DNA of 34,427 bases from a virus. A program made the translations under genes and the position numbers. This document shows positions 1 to 8,716 of this stretch, piece by piece. The notes under the pieces are model-generated. The model was not told the origin of the DNA. It worked only from the letters and a program-made list of their open reading frames with translations, and ran no database searches. The stretch lies in IMG/VR virus record IMGVR_UViG_3300025120_000243, positions 1 to 34,427 of that record; one strand, written 5' to 3'. Position 1 is the first letter of the stretch, and every line of letters begins with the position of its first letter.

Positions 1-1
1 A

Positions 2-1561
2 GATAAAGTTGTACCCATATCGGTTAACTACCCGTTCTTTTTTAAACCCATTCAAGATGGTATGGACAGGCCGAAGACTGAATTGGCATATCGTGTTCCA
101 GCATCAAAGCTTACTAGAAGAAAGCTTGAGTCGAATGAACAGCTAAGAGAACTAGACGGACTTGATACAACTATTGACTGGAAAAATACAGGTGATAACT
201 CTTATGATGGGGAAAAGCTAAAAATATTAGCTCATGATGAAAGTGGTAAATGGGAAAGACCTGATAATATATTAAATAACTGGAGAGTTACAAAAACTAC
301 ATTACGTCTTGGTTCTAAAATTGTAGGTAAATGTATGATGGGCTCGACTTCAAATGCTTTAGATAAGGGTGGAAACAATTTCAAAAAACTATACTACAAT
401 TCTGACACTACTAAAAGAAATAGAAACGGACAAACATCTTCTGGACTCTACAGTTTGTTCATACCTATGGAGTGGAACTATGAAGGATTCATCAATACTC
501 ATGGACTACCTGTCTTTTTTGGAAGCAAACATAAAGTCAAAGGAATTGATGGTGTTGAAATTACAACAGGAGTTATCGAGCACTGGGAAAATGAAGTTGA
601 AGGATTAAAAAGTGATCAAGACAGTTTAAATGAATATTATAGACAGTTTCCAAGATCAGAAGCTCATGCTTTTAGGGATGAAGCTAAAGATAGTTTGTTT
701 AATCTTGTAAAAATATATGAGCAAATAGATTACAATCAAGAGATGAACTTAAACAAAGTTGTAAGCTGTGGTAACTTTCAATGGATTAATGGAATTAAAG
801 ATACTCAAGTTGAGTTTAATCCAAACAGTAAAGGTAGGTTTAATATAACCTGGATACCTAATAAAGATTTACAAAACAATGTTATATTAAGAAATGGAAC
901 TAAATACCCTGGTAACGAGCACATTGGAGCTTTTGGCTGTGACTCTTACGACATTAGCGGTACTGTTGATGGTCGCGGCTCTAAAGGAGCACTTCATGGA
1001 TTAACAAAATTTTCAATGGAAGACTCTCCTCCTAATCATTTCTTTTTAGAATATATATCAAGACCTCAAACAGCTGAAATATTTTTTGAAGATGTTTTAA
1101 TGGCTTGTATATTTTACGGCATGCCTATACTTGCTGAGAATAACAAACCAAGGTTATTGTATTATTTTAAACGTAGAGGTTATAGAGGTTTTTCAATAAA
1201 CAGACCAGATAAATTATTTAACAAATTATCTACTACTGAAAAAGAAATAGGTGGAATACCAAACTCAAGTGAAGATATTAAGCAAGCACACGCTGCTGCG
1301 ATAGAAGCTTATATTGAAGAGAAAGTGGGTAGATTAGAAACAGGATATGGAGATGTTTATTTTCAAAAAACATTAGAAGATTGGGCTATTTTTAACATAA
1401 ACAATAGAACAAAACATGATGCTTCTATAAGTTCTGGTTTAGCTATAATGGCTTGCAATAAAAATAAGTATAGACCTGTACCATTTAGAAAGAGTAATGA
1501 TATGAAATTAAATTTTAAAACTTACGATAACTCTGGTACATTATCAAAAATAAATAAATAA
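2..1561 (+). CDS. terL: Terminase large subunit, 5'-truncated by window edge
   Basis: This is the DNA-packaging motor ATPase and headful/cos nuclease. The reading frame is open from base 2, so the gene starts upstream; the first ATG (62) is internal. Of the 519 visible residues, the first part holds a Walker B-like hydrophobic strand followed by an Asp-Glu pair (236-241, context LAHDESGKW) and a coupling-type motif, MMGSTSN (about 340-360). Walker A lies outside the window. The C-terminal half shows the RNase H-like nuclease acidic residues: Asp in FGCDSYD (941-943), Glu in LAENNK (1136-1138) and Asp in KHDASIS (1418-1420). Its TAA stop is directly followed by the portal ATG, the usual terminase-portal order. 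The fold and role are well supported; the subfamily and packaging mode cannot be told from this fragment. Confidence 0.93.
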   Translation, partial: DKVVPISVNYPFFFKPIQDGMDRPKTELAYRVPASKLTRRKLESNEQLRELDGLDTTIDWKNTGDNSYDGEKLKILAHDESGKWERPDNILNNWRVTKTTLRLGSKIVGKCMMGSTSNALDKGGNNFKKLYYNSDTTKRNRNGQTSSGLYSLFIPMEWNYEGFINTHGLPVFFGSKHKVKGIDGVEITTGVIEHWENEVEGLKSDQDSLNEYYRQFPRSEAHAFRDEAKDSLFNLVKIYEQIDYNQEMNLNKVVSCGNFQWINGIKDTQVEFNPNSKGRFNITWIPNKDLQNNVILRNGTKYPGNEHIGAFGCDSYDISGTVDGRGSKGALHGLTKFSMEDSPPNHFFLEYISRPQTAEIFFEDVLMACIFYGMPILAENNKPRLLYYFKRRGYRGFSINRPDKLFNKLSTTEKEIGGIPNSSEDIKQAHAAAIEAYIEEKVGRLETGYGDVYFQKTLEDWAIFNINNRTKHDASISSGLAIMACNKNKYRPVPFRKSNDMKLNFKTYDNSGTLSKINK

Positions 1562-3976
1562 ATGCAGATTTACACTAATAGTAATAGTACTTTTCCGGAT
1601 CAAGTAGTTCCAGCTGAAGAAAAAGCTACTCAAGAGTATGGGGAAGCAGTCGGTAGAGCTGTAGAGGGTGAATGGTTTAGAAACTTTAGAGGAACTGGAT
1701 ACAAGTTTCAAACTAACTATACATGGTTTCACACTTTAAAACTTTATGCTAGAGGCGAGCAACCTGTACAAAAATATAAAGATGAATTAGCTATAAATGG
1801 CGATTTATCCTATTTAAATTTAGACTGGAAGCCAGTGCCTATAATATCTAAATTTGTAGACATAGTTGTTAACGGTATGTCACAGCGGAGTTATGAAGTA
1901 AAAACAATGGCTCAAGATCCTGAGTCTCTCAAGAAAAGAACTCAATACGCACAGAGAATAATACAAGATATTGAACAAAAAGAATATATAGCTGCCGTGC
2001 AAGATACGTTTGGAGTTAATATATCTTTAAGTCAAACAGGTGATAACACACCAGAAACATTGGATGAGCTCCCAGCTCACATGCAATTAAATTATAAGCA
2101 ATCTATAGAAACAGCTCAAGAAGAATTAATAGATTATGTTTTAGACAAAAACAAATATGATTTAGTTAGAAAAAGATTAAACTACGATTTAACAGTGTTA
2201 GGTATATCATGTGTTAAAACTTCTTTTAACTTGTCTCAAGGAATAACTGTTGAATATGTTGACCCAGCTTCTATAGTTTATTCTTATACTGATGATCCTA
2301 ATTTTCAAGATTTGTGGTACGTTGGAGAGGTTAAAAACTTAACAATACCAGAAGTTAAGAAAAAGTTTCCAAACTTAACACAAGAAGATGTTTCTACATT
2401 AGAAAAATACCAAGGTAATCAGGAATATCTTAGAGACTGGAACGGAAGGTACGACGATAATACTGTTCAAGTATTATTCTTTGAGTATAAAACTTTTGTT
2501 GATCAAGTGTTTAAAATAAAAGAAGGCCCTAACGGTCTTGAAAAAGCTTTAGAAAAAATGGATACTTTTATTGCTCCAGAAGATGCAAAGGGTTTTTCTA
2601 AAGTAGCTAGAACAATAGAAGTATTGTTTAGCGGTGCAAAAGTTTTAGGACACCCTATGATGCTTGAGTGGGGACTTTCAGAAAACATGACAAGACCAGA
2701 GTCAGACTCTACAAAAGTAAATATGAGTTACAACATAGTTGCTCCTAGAATGTACAAAGGCAGAATTGAATCTCTTGTTTCTCGTATAACAGGTTTTGCA
2801 GATATGATACAGGTAACACACTTAAAACTGCAGCAGGTAATGTCTAGAATGGTACCAGATGGTGTTTATTTAGACATGGATGGTTTAGCTGAGGTAGACT
2901 TAGGTAATGGAACAAACTATAATCCAGCAGAAGCTTTAAATATGTATTTCCAAACTGGTTCTATTGTAGGTAGATCTATGACTCAGGATGGTGCAGGAAA
3001 TCCCGGTAAAGTTCCTATTCAGGAATTACAATCTAGTTCAGGTGGTGCTAAAATACAATCACTTATATCTACTTATCAATATTATCTTCAATTAATAAGA
3101 GATGTAACAGGTCTTAATGAAGCTAGAGACGGTTCAATGCCTAACTCTGATTCACTAGTTGGTTTGCAGAAGCTAGCAGCTGCTAATTCAAATGTAGCTA
3201 CAAGGCATATCATGCAAGGTGGTTTGTTTTTAACTCTTAAAACTTGCGAAAATATATCTTTAAGAGTAAATGATGCTTTACAGTTTCCTATAACTAAAAT
3301 GGCTTTAGAACAAAGTATAAGTACTTACAATGTTGCAACGTTAATGGAAACATCGAATTCTCAATTAAGAGATTTTGGTATATTTATTGAGTTAGAGCCA
3401 GACGAAGAAGATAAAGCTCAGTTAGAACAAAATATTCAAGTATCTTTACAGACTCAGTCAATAGACTTAGAGGATGCTATAGATATAAGACAAGTTAGTA
3501 ATTTAAAACTAGCTAACGAACTACTTAAAAAACGCAGAAAGCAAAAGCAAAAGAAAGATCAACAATTACAACAAGCTAATATTGCTGCTCAAGGACAGGC
3601 TCAATCAGAAACCGCAGAAAGAACAGCTATGGCAGAAGTGCAAAAGCAACAAGCTTTAGCAGAAACTTCTATCCAGTTAGAGCAAGGTAAGTCTCAGTTT
3701 GAAATACAAAGAATGCAGATGGAAGCTCAAATTAAAAAGCAGTTAATGGCTGAAGAGTTTAATTATAACATGCAGTTAGCTAAAGCTCAGAGTGGTAACA
3801 AAGCTGCTAAAGAAAAAGAAATTGAAGATAGAAAAGACAATAGAACTAAGCTTCAAGCAAGTCAACAAAGTGAGATGATCTCACAGAGGAAAAACGATGG
3901 CACTCCAATAAACTTTGAATCATCAGGTAACGATAATTTAGGTGGATTTGGATTAGAAGAGTTTGGACCTCAGTAA
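1562..3976 (+). CDS. Portal protein
   Basis: This 804-aa protein is the likely dodecameric portal through which DNA enters and leaves the capsid. The call rests on its position directly after the terminase (no gap), a length typical of podovirus and crAss-like portals, and a mixed alpha/beta N-terminal body followed by a long helical C-terminus. From about residue 655 the protein becomes very rich in Lys, Gln, Glu and Ala (KKRRKQKQKKDQQLQQ near 655-670) and is predicted to form a long coiled coil to about 770, comparable to the barrel/crown extension of large portals. The last 30 residues are Gly/Asn/Glu-rich and probably flexible. The start has no Shine-Dalgarno sequence, only an A/T leader. 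Function is inferred from context and general resemblance, not from a single catalytic motif. Confidence 0.85.
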   Translation: MQIYTNSNSTFPDQVVPAEEKATQEYGEAVGRAVEGEWFRNFRGTGYKFQTNYTWFHTLKLYARGEQPVQKYKDELAINGDLSYLNLDWKPVPIISKFVDIVVNGMSQRSYEVKTMAQDPESLKKRTQYAQRIIQDIEQKEYIAAVQDTFGVNISLSQTGDNTPETLDELPAHMQLNYKQSIETAQEELIDYVLDKNKYDLVRKRLNYDLTVLGISCVKTSFNLSQGITVEYVDPASIVYSYTDDPNFQDLWYVGEVKNLTIPEVKKKFPNLTQEDVSTLEKYQGNQEYLRDWNGRYDDNTVQVLFFEYKTFVDQVFKIKEGPNGLEKALEKMDTFIAPEDAKGFSKVARTIEVLFSGAKVLGHPMMLEWGLSENMTRPESDSTKVNMSYNIVAPRMYKGRIESLVSRITGFADMIQVTHLKLQQVMSRMVPDGVYLDMDGLAEVDLGNGTNYNPAEALNMYFQTGSIVGRSMTQDGAGNPGKVPIQELQSSSGGAKIQSLISTYQYYLQLIRDVTGLNEARDGSMPNSDSLVGLQKLAAANSNVATRHIMQGGLFLTLKTCENISLRVNDALQFPITKMALEQSISTYNVATLMETSNSQLRDFGIFIELEPDEEDKAQLEQNIQVSLQTQSIDLEDAIDIRQVSNLKLANELLKKRRKQKQKKDQQLQQANIAAQGQAQSETAERTAMAEVQKQQALAETSIQLEQGKSQFEIQRMQMEAQIKKQLMAEEFNYNMQLAKAQSGNKAAKEKEIEDRKDNRTKLQASQQSEMISQRKNDGTPINFESSGNDNLGGFGLEEFGPQ

Positions 3977-3988
3977 TTTTACATTAAC

Positions 3989-4002
3989 TATTATATTATA
4001 TT
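3989..4002 (+). promoter_or_regulatory. A/T repeat leader before a start codon
   Basis: A TAT-TATAT-TATAT run directly abuts the ATG at 4003. The same kind of leader recurs before 7067 and, more loosely, before 13868 and 18424. No purine-rich Shine-Dalgarno sequence is present. It may act as an unstructured A/T-rich translation-start context of the Bacteroidota type; a promoter role is possible but not shown. Confidence 0.35.
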
Positions 4003-5178
4003 ATGTCAAAAGAAAAATCAGAAACAAAGGAGGCTCCTGACGGTACCCTTCAACAAGGTGAATTTAAAATTAAAAGTAAACCTAAAAAATTAACACAAAA
4101 GCAAGAAACAGCTAAAGTTGATTTAACAAAAAAAGAAGAAGATGCCAATACAGAGCCAAGCGCAGTGGGTATACCTACAGAAGAACCTGCCGAAAGTATT
4201 CAAGAAGTTGAAGTACCCAAACCAGAGGTTCAGCAAACTGAAGAAAAGATCGAAGAAAAAGTAGAAGCTAAAGAAGAAGTAACTGTTATAAATGAAGTAA
4301 CAGATGAGAAAATTGTTAAAAAAGACAAGGTTGAAGAACCTGCTGAATCAACAATAAAAGTACCCGAAAACATAAAAAAACTTTTAACTTTTATGGAAGA
4401 TACTGGTGGTACTTTAAACGATTATGTTGATTTAAATAAAGACTACTCTAAGTATGATAATGAAGAAATACTAAGAGAGTACTACAAAAAGACTAAACCT
4501 CATTTAGACTCAGAGGAAGTTGGATTTTTAATAGAAGACAACTTTGCTTGGGATGAAGATGAGGAATCAGAGCGAGACATTAGAAAGAAAAAAGTCGCTT
4601 TGAAAGACGAGATTGCTGAAGCCTATAATTTTTTGGAAGATTCTAAAAGTAAGTATTACGACGAGATCAAGTTGAGACCGGGCGCTACTAAAGAACAACA
4701 AAAAGCAACAGACTTCTTCAATAGATATAACAACGAACAAACAGCACAGAAAGAAAAATACAACAGGTTTACTAATGGTACTGATAATTTTTTCAAAAAC
4801 GATAACTTTGAAGGTTTTGATTTTAACGTAGGTGAAAAAAAGTTTAAATACAATATTAATAATTCTGAAAGTGTGGCTCAAGATCAAGCTGACCTCGGTA
4901 ATTTTGTTAAGAAGTTCTTAGATAAAAACGGAGAAATCACTGATTATAAAAAGTATCACAAAGCTCTTTATGCTGCCAACAACACGGATAAACTTGTAAA
5001 TCACTTTTATGAACAAGGCAAAGCTGACGCGGTTAAAGAAATGTCTGCTAAATCTAAAAATATAACTTTAGACGAAAGACCAACTAATAACGGAAGCGTA
5101 TTTGTTAATGGCATAAAAGTAAGAGCAATAAGTGGTGTTGACAGTTCTAAGTTAAAAATAAAAACAAAACAAAAATAA
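4003..5178 (+). CDS. Probable scaffolding protein
   Basis: This 391-aa highly charged protein lies between portal and major capsid protein, the classical scaffold position. Residues 1-120 are low-complexity Lys/Glu/Pro/Val (repeated EEKVE, EEP and similar), probably disordered. Residues 120-350 hold a more ordered, helix-rich acidic part: FMEDTGGTLNDYVDLNKDYS, then an acidic loop of DEDEESE type, then Lys/Glu helices. The C-terminus is basic (KLKIKTKQK), suited to contacting the inner capsid surface. The pattern 'TGGTLxDYVxLNKD' followed by 'REYYxxTKPHL' resembles proteins found beside capsid genes in other marine phages. No protease motif is visible. The scaffold role is inferred from position, composition and length; a minor structural or assembly-chaperone role is the alternative. 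Confidence 0.6.
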   Translation: MSKEKSETKEAPDGTLQQGEFKIKSKPKKLTQKQETAKVDLTKKEEDANTEPSAVGIPTEEPAESIQEVEVPKPEVQQTEEKIEEKVEAKEEVTVINEVTDEKIVKKDKVEEPAESTIKVPENIKKLLTFMEDTGGTLNDYVDLNKDYSKYDNEEILREYYKKTKPHLDSEEVGFLIEDNFAWDEDEESERDIRKKKVALKDEIAEAYNFLEDSKSKYYDEIKLRPGATKEQQKATDFFNRYNNEQTAQKEKYNRFTNGTDNFFKNDNFEGFDFNVGEKKFKYNINNSESVAQDQADLGNFVKKFLDKNGEITDYKKYHKALYAANNTDKLVNHFYEQGKADAVKEMSAKSKNITLDERPTNNGSVFVNGIKVRAISGVDSSKLKIKTKQK

Positions 5179-5197
5179 AACTTAAAACAAAAAAATC

Positions 5198-6655
5198 ATG
5201 GGATTTAAAGATGGTGGGGCTTTCCCCGCGTCGATTACGCCAATGCCTCAAAAGGTTGCGCAACCGACAAATTATATAAACTTCCAAAACGATGCAGAAT
5301 CAGGTTCGTCTGGTAAAGCTGAATTTACTCAGTGGTTACAACAGTACCTACCTGAATTATACGAATCGGAAGTAGAAAGATACGGAAACAGAACTTTATC
5401 TGGTTTCTTGAGAATGGTAGGAGCTGAAATGCCAATGACTTCTGATCAAGTTATTTGGGTTGAGCAAAATAGATTACACATCGCTTATGATGGAGTAACT
5501 AGTGACCAAGATGATAAATTAACCCTCGTGACTGGTGAAAACAACGCTGTAAGAGCTAATCAAACTATTGTTGTTTCTGATGGATTTAATACAGTAAAAT
5601 GTTTAGTTAAGTCTTCGTCTGGTCAAGACATTATTGCTTTACCATATACTGCAAATGATCTATCTGGATTAGGCACTACAGTTAAGTTATTTGTTTATGG
5701 TTCTGAATTTGCTAAAGGTACTACCGGAATGGTTGGTTCAATTAGCCCAGTTCCTCAAACTTATAATAATTCACCAATTATCATGAAAGATAAATTTGAA
5801 GTATCAGGTTCTGATGCTGCTCAAATTGGTTGGATTGAAATAGCTACTGAAGATGGTTCTAATGGATACTTATGGTATTTAAAAGCTGAGTCTGAAACTA
5901 GATTAAGATTTGAAGATTATCTTGAAATGATGTCTGTTGAAGGTGAGCTTGCAAAAACAGGTTCTGCTGCTCTTGATGATATGGGTGCAACTGGAGGTTT
6001 TACAACTGCTGTTAAGCCAAAAGGTACTCAAGGTTTATTTGCTGCTATCGAAGATAGAGGTAATGTATGGAACAATTTTGCTGGTGCTGCTGCTCCTGGA
6101 GCTGGTGCATTAAGTGATTTTGATGCTATACTTAAGCAATTAGACAAGCAAGGAGCTATTGAAGAGAACATGTTATTCTTAAACAGAGCTACTGCTCTTG
6201 ATTTTGATGATATGATTGCTGCTCAAGCTGGTGGAGGTTATGCTTCTACTCAAGCTGCTTCTTACGGTTTATTTGATAACGAAGCTGAAATGGCACTTAA
6301 CTTTGGATTTGCAGGGTTTAGAAGAGGTTCTTATGACTTCTACAAAACTGACTGGAAATACTTAAACGATGCTACTACTAGAGGTTTAACATCTGATATT
6401 GATGGTGTTATGGTTCCTGCTGGTACTACTACTGTTTATGATCAAATGTTAGGATCAAACATTAGACGTCCTTTCTTACACGTAAGATATAGAGCGTCTG
6501 AAGCTGATGATCGTAGAATGAAGTCTTGGATCACTGGTTCTGTCGGTGGTGCTTTCACTTCTGATCTTGATGCTATGGAAGTACATTTCTTAACTGAAAG
6601 ATGTTTAGTAACACAAGCTGCTAATAACTTCGTGTTATTTAAGTCAACTATATAA
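5198..6655 (+). CDS. Major capsid protein
   Basis: This 485-aa protein is the likely HK97-fold major head subunit. It follows the portal and scaffold-like genes, has the expected length, and is rich in Gly, Ala, Asp and Thr with few Cys residues. A helical N-terminal arm (FTQWLQQYLPELYESEVERY, about residues 43-62) precedes a beta-rich middle segment that may be an insertion, then a long helix (RLRFEDYLEMM) and a C-terminal region with FRRGSYDFYKTDWKYLND and HVRYRASEADDRRMKSW. The ATG at 5198 follows an A-rich leader without a Shine-Dalgarno sequence. The gene ends about 380 bp before an intrinsic terminator, with only one small gene between. It is called from context and overall character; structure prediction would settle it. 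Confidence 0.82.
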   Translation: MGFKDGGAFPASITPMPQKVAQPTNYINFQNDAESGSSGKAEFTQWLQQYLPELYESEVERYGNRTLSGFLRMVGAEMPMTSDQVIWVEQNRLHIAYDGVTSDQDDKLTLVTGENNAVRANQTIVVSDGFNTVKCLVKSSSGQDIIALPYTANDLSGLGTTVKLFVYGSEFAKGTTGMVGSISPVPQTYNNSPIIMKDKFEVSGSDAAQIGWIEIATEDGSNGYLWYLKAESETRLRFEDYLEMMSVEGELAKTGSAALDDMGATGGFTTAVKPKGTQGLFAAIEDRGNVWNNFAGAAAPGAGALSDFDAILKQLDKQGAIEENMLFLNRATALDFDDMIAAQAGGGYASTQAASYGLFDNEAEMALNFGFAGFRRGSYDFYKTDWKYLNDATTRGLTSDIDGVMVPAGTTTVYDQMLGSNIRRPFLHVRYRASEADDRRMKSWITGSVGGAFTSDLDAMEVHFLTERCLVTQAANNFVLFKSTI

Positions 6656-6681
6656 TTATTAACATTTTAAAGATAGAAATT

Positions 6682-6996
6682 ATGGCATACGTAAAATTAA
6701 ATAAAGCATCTGGTGATTTTGATATATTATCATCAGACAACGTAGCAATGGTAAAATTAGTAGATGGATCGGGAGATGCTAAACTTGGAAAACTTGAAGT
6801 TACTTACGTTGGAGATGTAGCTAATGAAGTTACTATTATACCAAATGGTTGGGTAGTTGGAACTGTAGCTACTCATTTTGTTCAAGCAGATGTAACAGCT
6901 TTAAATAAAGCTATTAGTTTATCTCAAACGCAATTAGAAATGATTGACGCTGATTTAACAAAAACTGTAGGAGAAGTGAGTTATGCTGTTAAATAA
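6682..6996 (+). CDS. Small capsid-region protein, function unknown
   Basis: This 104-aa beta-rich acidic protein is encoded just after the major capsid gene and just before a terminator, so it is probably made at the high level of the capsid protein. It has alternating hydrophobic/polar strands (VAMVKLVDGSG, KLEVTYVGDVANEVTIIPN), one short helix (DVTALNKAISLSQTQLEMI) and no Cys. Position and size would fit a capsid decoration or cement protein, but no family was recognised. The start at 6682 has an AAAGATAGAAATT leader. Confidence 0.75.
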   Translation: MAYVKLNKASGDFDILSSDNVAMVKLVDGSGDAKLGKLEVTYVGDVANEVTIIPNGWVVGTVATHFVQADVTALNKAISLSQTQLEMIDADLTKTVGEVSYAVK

Positions 6997-7018
6997 TAGC
7001 ATAACAAAACAATAATAA

Positions 7019-7044
7019 GATCCCGCTTCGGCGGGGTCTTTTTT
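7019..7044 (+). terminator. Intrinsic terminator after the capsid genes
   Basis: An 8-bp stem (7019-7026 with 7031-7038, one T-G wobble) closes a TTCG tetraloop and is followed by six T residues (7039-7044). The stem is GC-rich in an AT-rich genome. It sits 22 bp downstream of the small capsid-region gene and 22 bp upstream of the next start codon, so it separates the capsid genes from the tail genes. Confidence 0.9.
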
Positions 7045-7047
7045 AAT

Positions 7048-7066
7048 TATTATATTATATTATATT
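7048..7066 (+). promoter_or_regulatory. A/T repeat leader between terminator and start codon
   Basis: TATTATATTATATTATATT runs straight into the ATG at 7067. It is the same pattern as at 3989-4002 but longer. It contains several overlapping TATAAT-like hexamers on one or the other strand, so it could be a start context, a promoter element, or both. No Shine-Dalgarno sequence is present. Confidence 0.35.
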
Positions 7067-7867
7067 ATGGAAACAAAAGAAAAGAAAAAGCCTGTGGCTA
7101 AAGCCGAGGTGACTCCAGAAGTAAAAAAAGATACTTGGGAGTATAAAGATAGAAATTATTATTTAACCTTTGATAAGGAACCTTTAACTTATAAATTAGC
7201 GTCTAGACACACTTCTAGACATCCGCTAATGTGGTATGATCCAGAAAAAGGTTATAATAGAGAAATTAGATATGCTACTAATCAAAAGTCTATTTTTGTT
7301 GATGAACAGAAAGGACCTGTAACTTTAGAGCATATAGTTTTTGAAAACGGCACTTTATCAGTACCTAAAGAAAAGTCACAACTTCAAAAACTGCTTTCAT
7401 TATATCATCCTAGTAAAAGTAAACATTACAACGAGTTTGATGCTGTTGAAGTAGCTAAAGATGACTTACAAGATTTAGAAAACTCATTAGTTGCTATGAA
7501 TTTAGCTTATGAAATAGATGTTGATAAAGCTGAAGCTATATTAAGAGTTGAAGAAGGCTCTAGCGTGTCTAAGATGAGTTCTAAAGAACTTAAAAGAGAT
7601 TTATTATTATTTGCTCAAAACCAACCAGAGTTGTTCTTAGAGCTTGCTAATGATGAAAATGTAGAACTTAGAAACTTTGCTATAAAAGCTGCAGAAGCTG
7701 GAATTATTAAACTTTCTCAAGATCAAAGAACTTTTTCTTGGGGATCTAATGATAAAAAGCTTATGAATATTCCTTTTGATGAAAACCCGTATTCAGCTAT
7801 GGCCGCGTGGTTTAAAACAGATGAAGGTATAGATGTTTATAAATCTATACAGAAAAAATATAAATAA
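7067..7867 (+). CDS. Conserved virion-region protein, function unknown
   Basis: This 266-aa protein is encoded alone between two intrinsic terminators. The N-terminal ~20 residues are Lys-rich (METKEKKKPVAKAEV). They are followed by a beta-rich part with aromatic residues (WEYKDRNYYLTFD) and a basic segment, RHTSRHPLMWYDPEKGYNR (about residues 47-65). Next come helices with LQKLLSLYHPSKSKHYNEFD and a helical C-terminal half ending in YKSIQKKYK. The basic/aromatic face and separate transcription are compatible with a nucleic-acid-binding or head-completion role, but no catalytic motif or known family was recognised. Confidence 0.75.
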   Translation: METKEKKKPVAKAEVTPEVKKDTWEYKDRNYYLTFDKEPLTYKLASRHTSRHPLMWYDPEKGYNREIRYATNQKSIFVDEQKGPVTLEHIVFENGTLSVPKEKSQLQKLLSLYHPSKSKHYNEFDAVEVAKDDLQDLENSLVAMNLAYEIDVDKAEAILRVEEGSSVSKMSSKELKRDLLLFAQNQPELFLELANDENVELRNFAIKAAEAGIIKLSQDQRTFSWGSNDKKLMNIPFDENPYSAMAAWFKTDEGIDVYKSIQKKYK

Positions 7868-7881
7868 CAAGTGATTATAAT

Positions 7882-7908
7882 AAAGGCGGCTATGCGGCCG
7901 CCTTTTTT
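7882..7908 (+). terminator. Intrinsic terminator before the connector/tail genes
   Basis: A perfect 9-bp stem (7882-7890 with 7897-7905) closes a six-base loop and runs into six T residues (7903-7908). The hairpin lies 15 bp after the stop at 7867 and 20 bp before the next ATG. It contains an eight-base GC palindrome (GCGGCCGC, 7894-7901), which is rare in such an AT-rich sequence. Confidence 0.9.
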
Positions 7909-7927
7909 ATTTAAATAAATACTAAAA

Positions 7928-8713
7928 ATGGTAGATGTAAATGTAGTATACAGAACTGTCTTATATATATTAAACAAAGAACAAAGAGGTTTTTTAACCC
8001 CAGCTGAGTTTAATAAGGTTGCTGAACAGGTTCAACTTGAAATATTTGAACAATATTTTGAAGACTTAAATCAGATGTTGAGAATTCCTCAAACAGACAA
8101 TGAATATGCTAATCGACAAAAACAGCTTGAACAGAAAATAAGTATTTTTGAAACAAATGGTGATTCAACTTATATAGCTGTACCTGACCCAAATAATCCG
8201 CCAACTAATGGTGGAACATACACACTACCCAGTGATTTACACAGATTAGGCACAATATCATATAAAGACAAATCATTGCAAGAAATGCAAAGAAACGAAT
8301 ATCTGTTAGCTTACAAATCACAATTAACTAGACCTACTGAACAGTATCCAGCTTTCTATGCTTATGGTACAAACAGTCCTGATGGAGCTTTTGTTCAATC
8401 AGCACCAACTAGAATAAAAGTTTTTCCAAATACAATTACACAAAATTTACCAACTTATTACGTTAGAAAACCTAAGTCTCCAGTTTGGGCATATACTGTA
8501 AATGCTACAACTGGTGGTTATGTTTACCAAGGTGCTGCTGATTCAAGCGCTAATCCAACAACAGGATCAGTACAGTTTGAGCTAGATGCGTCAGAACAAG
8601 TAAGTGTAATATTAAATATACTAATGTACTCTGGTATAATAATAAGAGATCCTAGTGTTGTACAAGCAGCGTCTGCTCTTTCACAACAAGATGAACAAAA
8701 CGAAAAATCATAA
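7928..8713 (+). CDS. Probable head-tail connector/ring protein
   Basis: This 261-aa protein opens the tail block. The N-terminus (VVYRTVLYILNKEQRGFLTP, about residues 6-25) leads into helices with EFNKVAEQVQLEIFEQYFEDLNQ. Then come a Pro/Asn/Gly-rich loop, a beta region (YTLPSDLHRLGTISYKDK) and a C-terminal helix that ends in a Gln/Ser/Glu tail. The 'ILNKEQRGFLTPAEFN' start resembles ring or adaptor proteins that sit next to muzzle-type genes in crAss-like and other marine Bacteroidota phages. It lies three bases upstream of the next connector-type gene. The assignment is from order and remembered resemblance; the exact ring position is unknown. Confidence 0.65.
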   Translation: MVDVNVVYRTVLYILNKEQRGFLTPAEFNKVAEQVQLEIFEQYFEDLNQMLRIPQTDNEYANRQKQLEQKISIFETNGDSTYIAVPDPNNPPTNGGTYTLPSDLHRLGTISYKDKSLQEMQRNEYLLAYKSQLTRPTEQYPAFYAYGTNSPDGAFVQSAPTRIKVFPNTITQNLPTYYVRKPKSPVWAYTVNATTGGYVYQGAADSSANPTTGSVQFELDASEQVSVILNILMYSGIIIRDPSVVQAASALSQQDEQNEKS

Positions 8714-8716
8714 TAA

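Noticed and set aside
369-608. Alternative 79-codon forward frame inside the terminase gene
   Set aside because: It is contained in the terminase ATPase/linker coding region with no separate support.
4567-4887. Antisense open frame of 106 codons inside the scaffold-like gene
   Set aside because: The product is Phe/Ser/Val-rich as expected from the complement of a Lys/Glu-rich gene. It has no operon context and the sense frame is clearly coding.
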